Positions 43,029 to 43,210 of a stretch of 43,210 nucleotides of DNA are shown here, one piece after another (within the stretch, counting starts at the first letter, position 1; each line of letters begins with the position of its first letter). The position numbers were made by a program, and so were the translations under genes. The DNA lies in the NCBI GenBank assembly GCA_029006795.1, contig JAQXGQ010000071.1, positions 1-43,210 of the forward strand, written 5' to 3'. Source of the DNA: Clostridiales bacterium (GTDB taxonomy: Bacteria > Bacillota > Clostridia > Lachnospirales > Lachnospiraceae). The notes beneath the pieces were generated by a model that saw only the letters and a program-made list of their open reading frames with translations, was not told the origin of the DNA and did no database searches.

Positions 43029-43111
43029 GTATGCCGCACAGTGAGGTCTAAAAGTCTGTCCAGTTCGGATAGCACCATAACTGGCGAGTAATGATAAATA
43101 GGAGGTGCCAT
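43029..43111 (+). promoter_or_regulatory. Ribosomal protein L21 leader (probable autoregulatory structure)
   Basis: About 83 nt between the start site and the rplU ATG. A clear stem pairs CCAGTT (43060-43065) with AACTGG (43079-43084). Its loop contains GCACC (43072-43076), which is complementary to GGTGC (43104-43108) overlapping the end of the ribosome binding site AGGAGG (43100-43105). Firmicutes carry a known L21 leader RNA in this place. I could not compare with its covariance model. Confidence 0.65.
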
Positions 43112-43210
43112 ATGTACGCAATTATAGCAACAGGTGGTAAACAGTACAAAGTATCCGAAGGCGATATCATTACCATTGAAAAACTTGGTGTGGAAGCTGG
43201 TGAAAAAGTA
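43112..43210 (+). CDS. rplU: Ribosomal protein L21 (3' part outside window)
   Basis: The first 33 codons give [18 protein letters not shown] and so on, the unmistakable start of ribosomal protein bL21, a 50S component that binds 23S rRNA. AGGAGG (43100-43105) is 6 nt before the ATG. The gene runs off the right edge. In Firmicutes it is usually followed by a small cysteine protease gene (ysxB/prp) and rpmA (L27). Confidence 0.97.
   Translation, partial: MYAIIATGGKQYKVSEGDIITIEKLGVEAGEKV

Overview
The window looks like ordinary chromosome from a low-to-mid GC member of the Clostridia, most likely a Lachnospiraceae gut bacterium; I do not assign a genus. The grounds are AGGAGG-type ribosome binding sites, sigma-A promoters of the TTGACA-N17-TATAAT type, a short HisG with a HisZ partner, RemA, the sporulation-type protein YlbJ, NiaR control of NAD synthesis, and a TIGR03960 / DUF2344 / RNase G / L21 neighbourhood. 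I see no phage, insertion sequence, CRISPR array, rRNA or tRNA.

Layout. 1-5951: the end of a GH105 pectin-side-chain hydrolase, rqcH (minus strand), pepF, an unknown secreted Tyr-rich protein, and an HPr-like protein without the phospho-acceptor histidine. 5992-8883: an NAD operon with an extended -10 promoter, a 47-codon ORF that looks like an eroded nadA, then nadB, nadC and the repressor niaR. 8884-14450: three large polytopic membrane proteins of the GT-C glycosyltransferase kind under their own promoter. 14494-20823: a long housekeeping run (yicC, remA, gmk, rpoZ, rimO, pgsA, cinA C-terminal domain, rsmD, coaD, a coiled-coil protein), meeting ylbJ on the minus strand. 21817-28482: pepD, an M23 peptidase, rsuA, a YgiQ-type radical SAM protein, an RluC-type pseudouridine synthase and recU. 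28479-33809: a histidine operon (hisZ-hisG-hisD-hisB-hisIE) with a consensus promoter and a 138-nt leader; its last protein carries an extra N-terminal HisF-like barrel that seems to have lost both catalytic aspartates. 33920-43210: a surface acyltransferase, a small membrane protein, two radical-SAM-associated genes, RNase G, uppP, an MBOAT/SGNH acylation pair, and the L21 leader with the start of rplU.

How they fit together. NAD and histidine synthesis are each encoded only in part here: no intact nadA, and no hisC, hisH, hisA or hisF, so these pathways must be completed elsewhere or by uptake. A second theme is the cell envelope: three GT-C proteins, an acyltransferase-3, UppP recycling of undecaprenyl carrier, an MBOAT plus SGNH pair, and an M23 peptidase. 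Together they suggest a surface polymer that is glycosylated and O-acylated, but nothing in the window identifies it.

The most interesting items are the nadA remnant, the HisF-like pseudoenzyme fused to HisIE, the MBOAT/SGNH pair placed between RNase G and L21, a possible pseudoknot over the rplU ribosome binding site, and an RNase G that stops just before its usual zinc-link. No clearly new multi-gene system is evident; most of the window is core genome.
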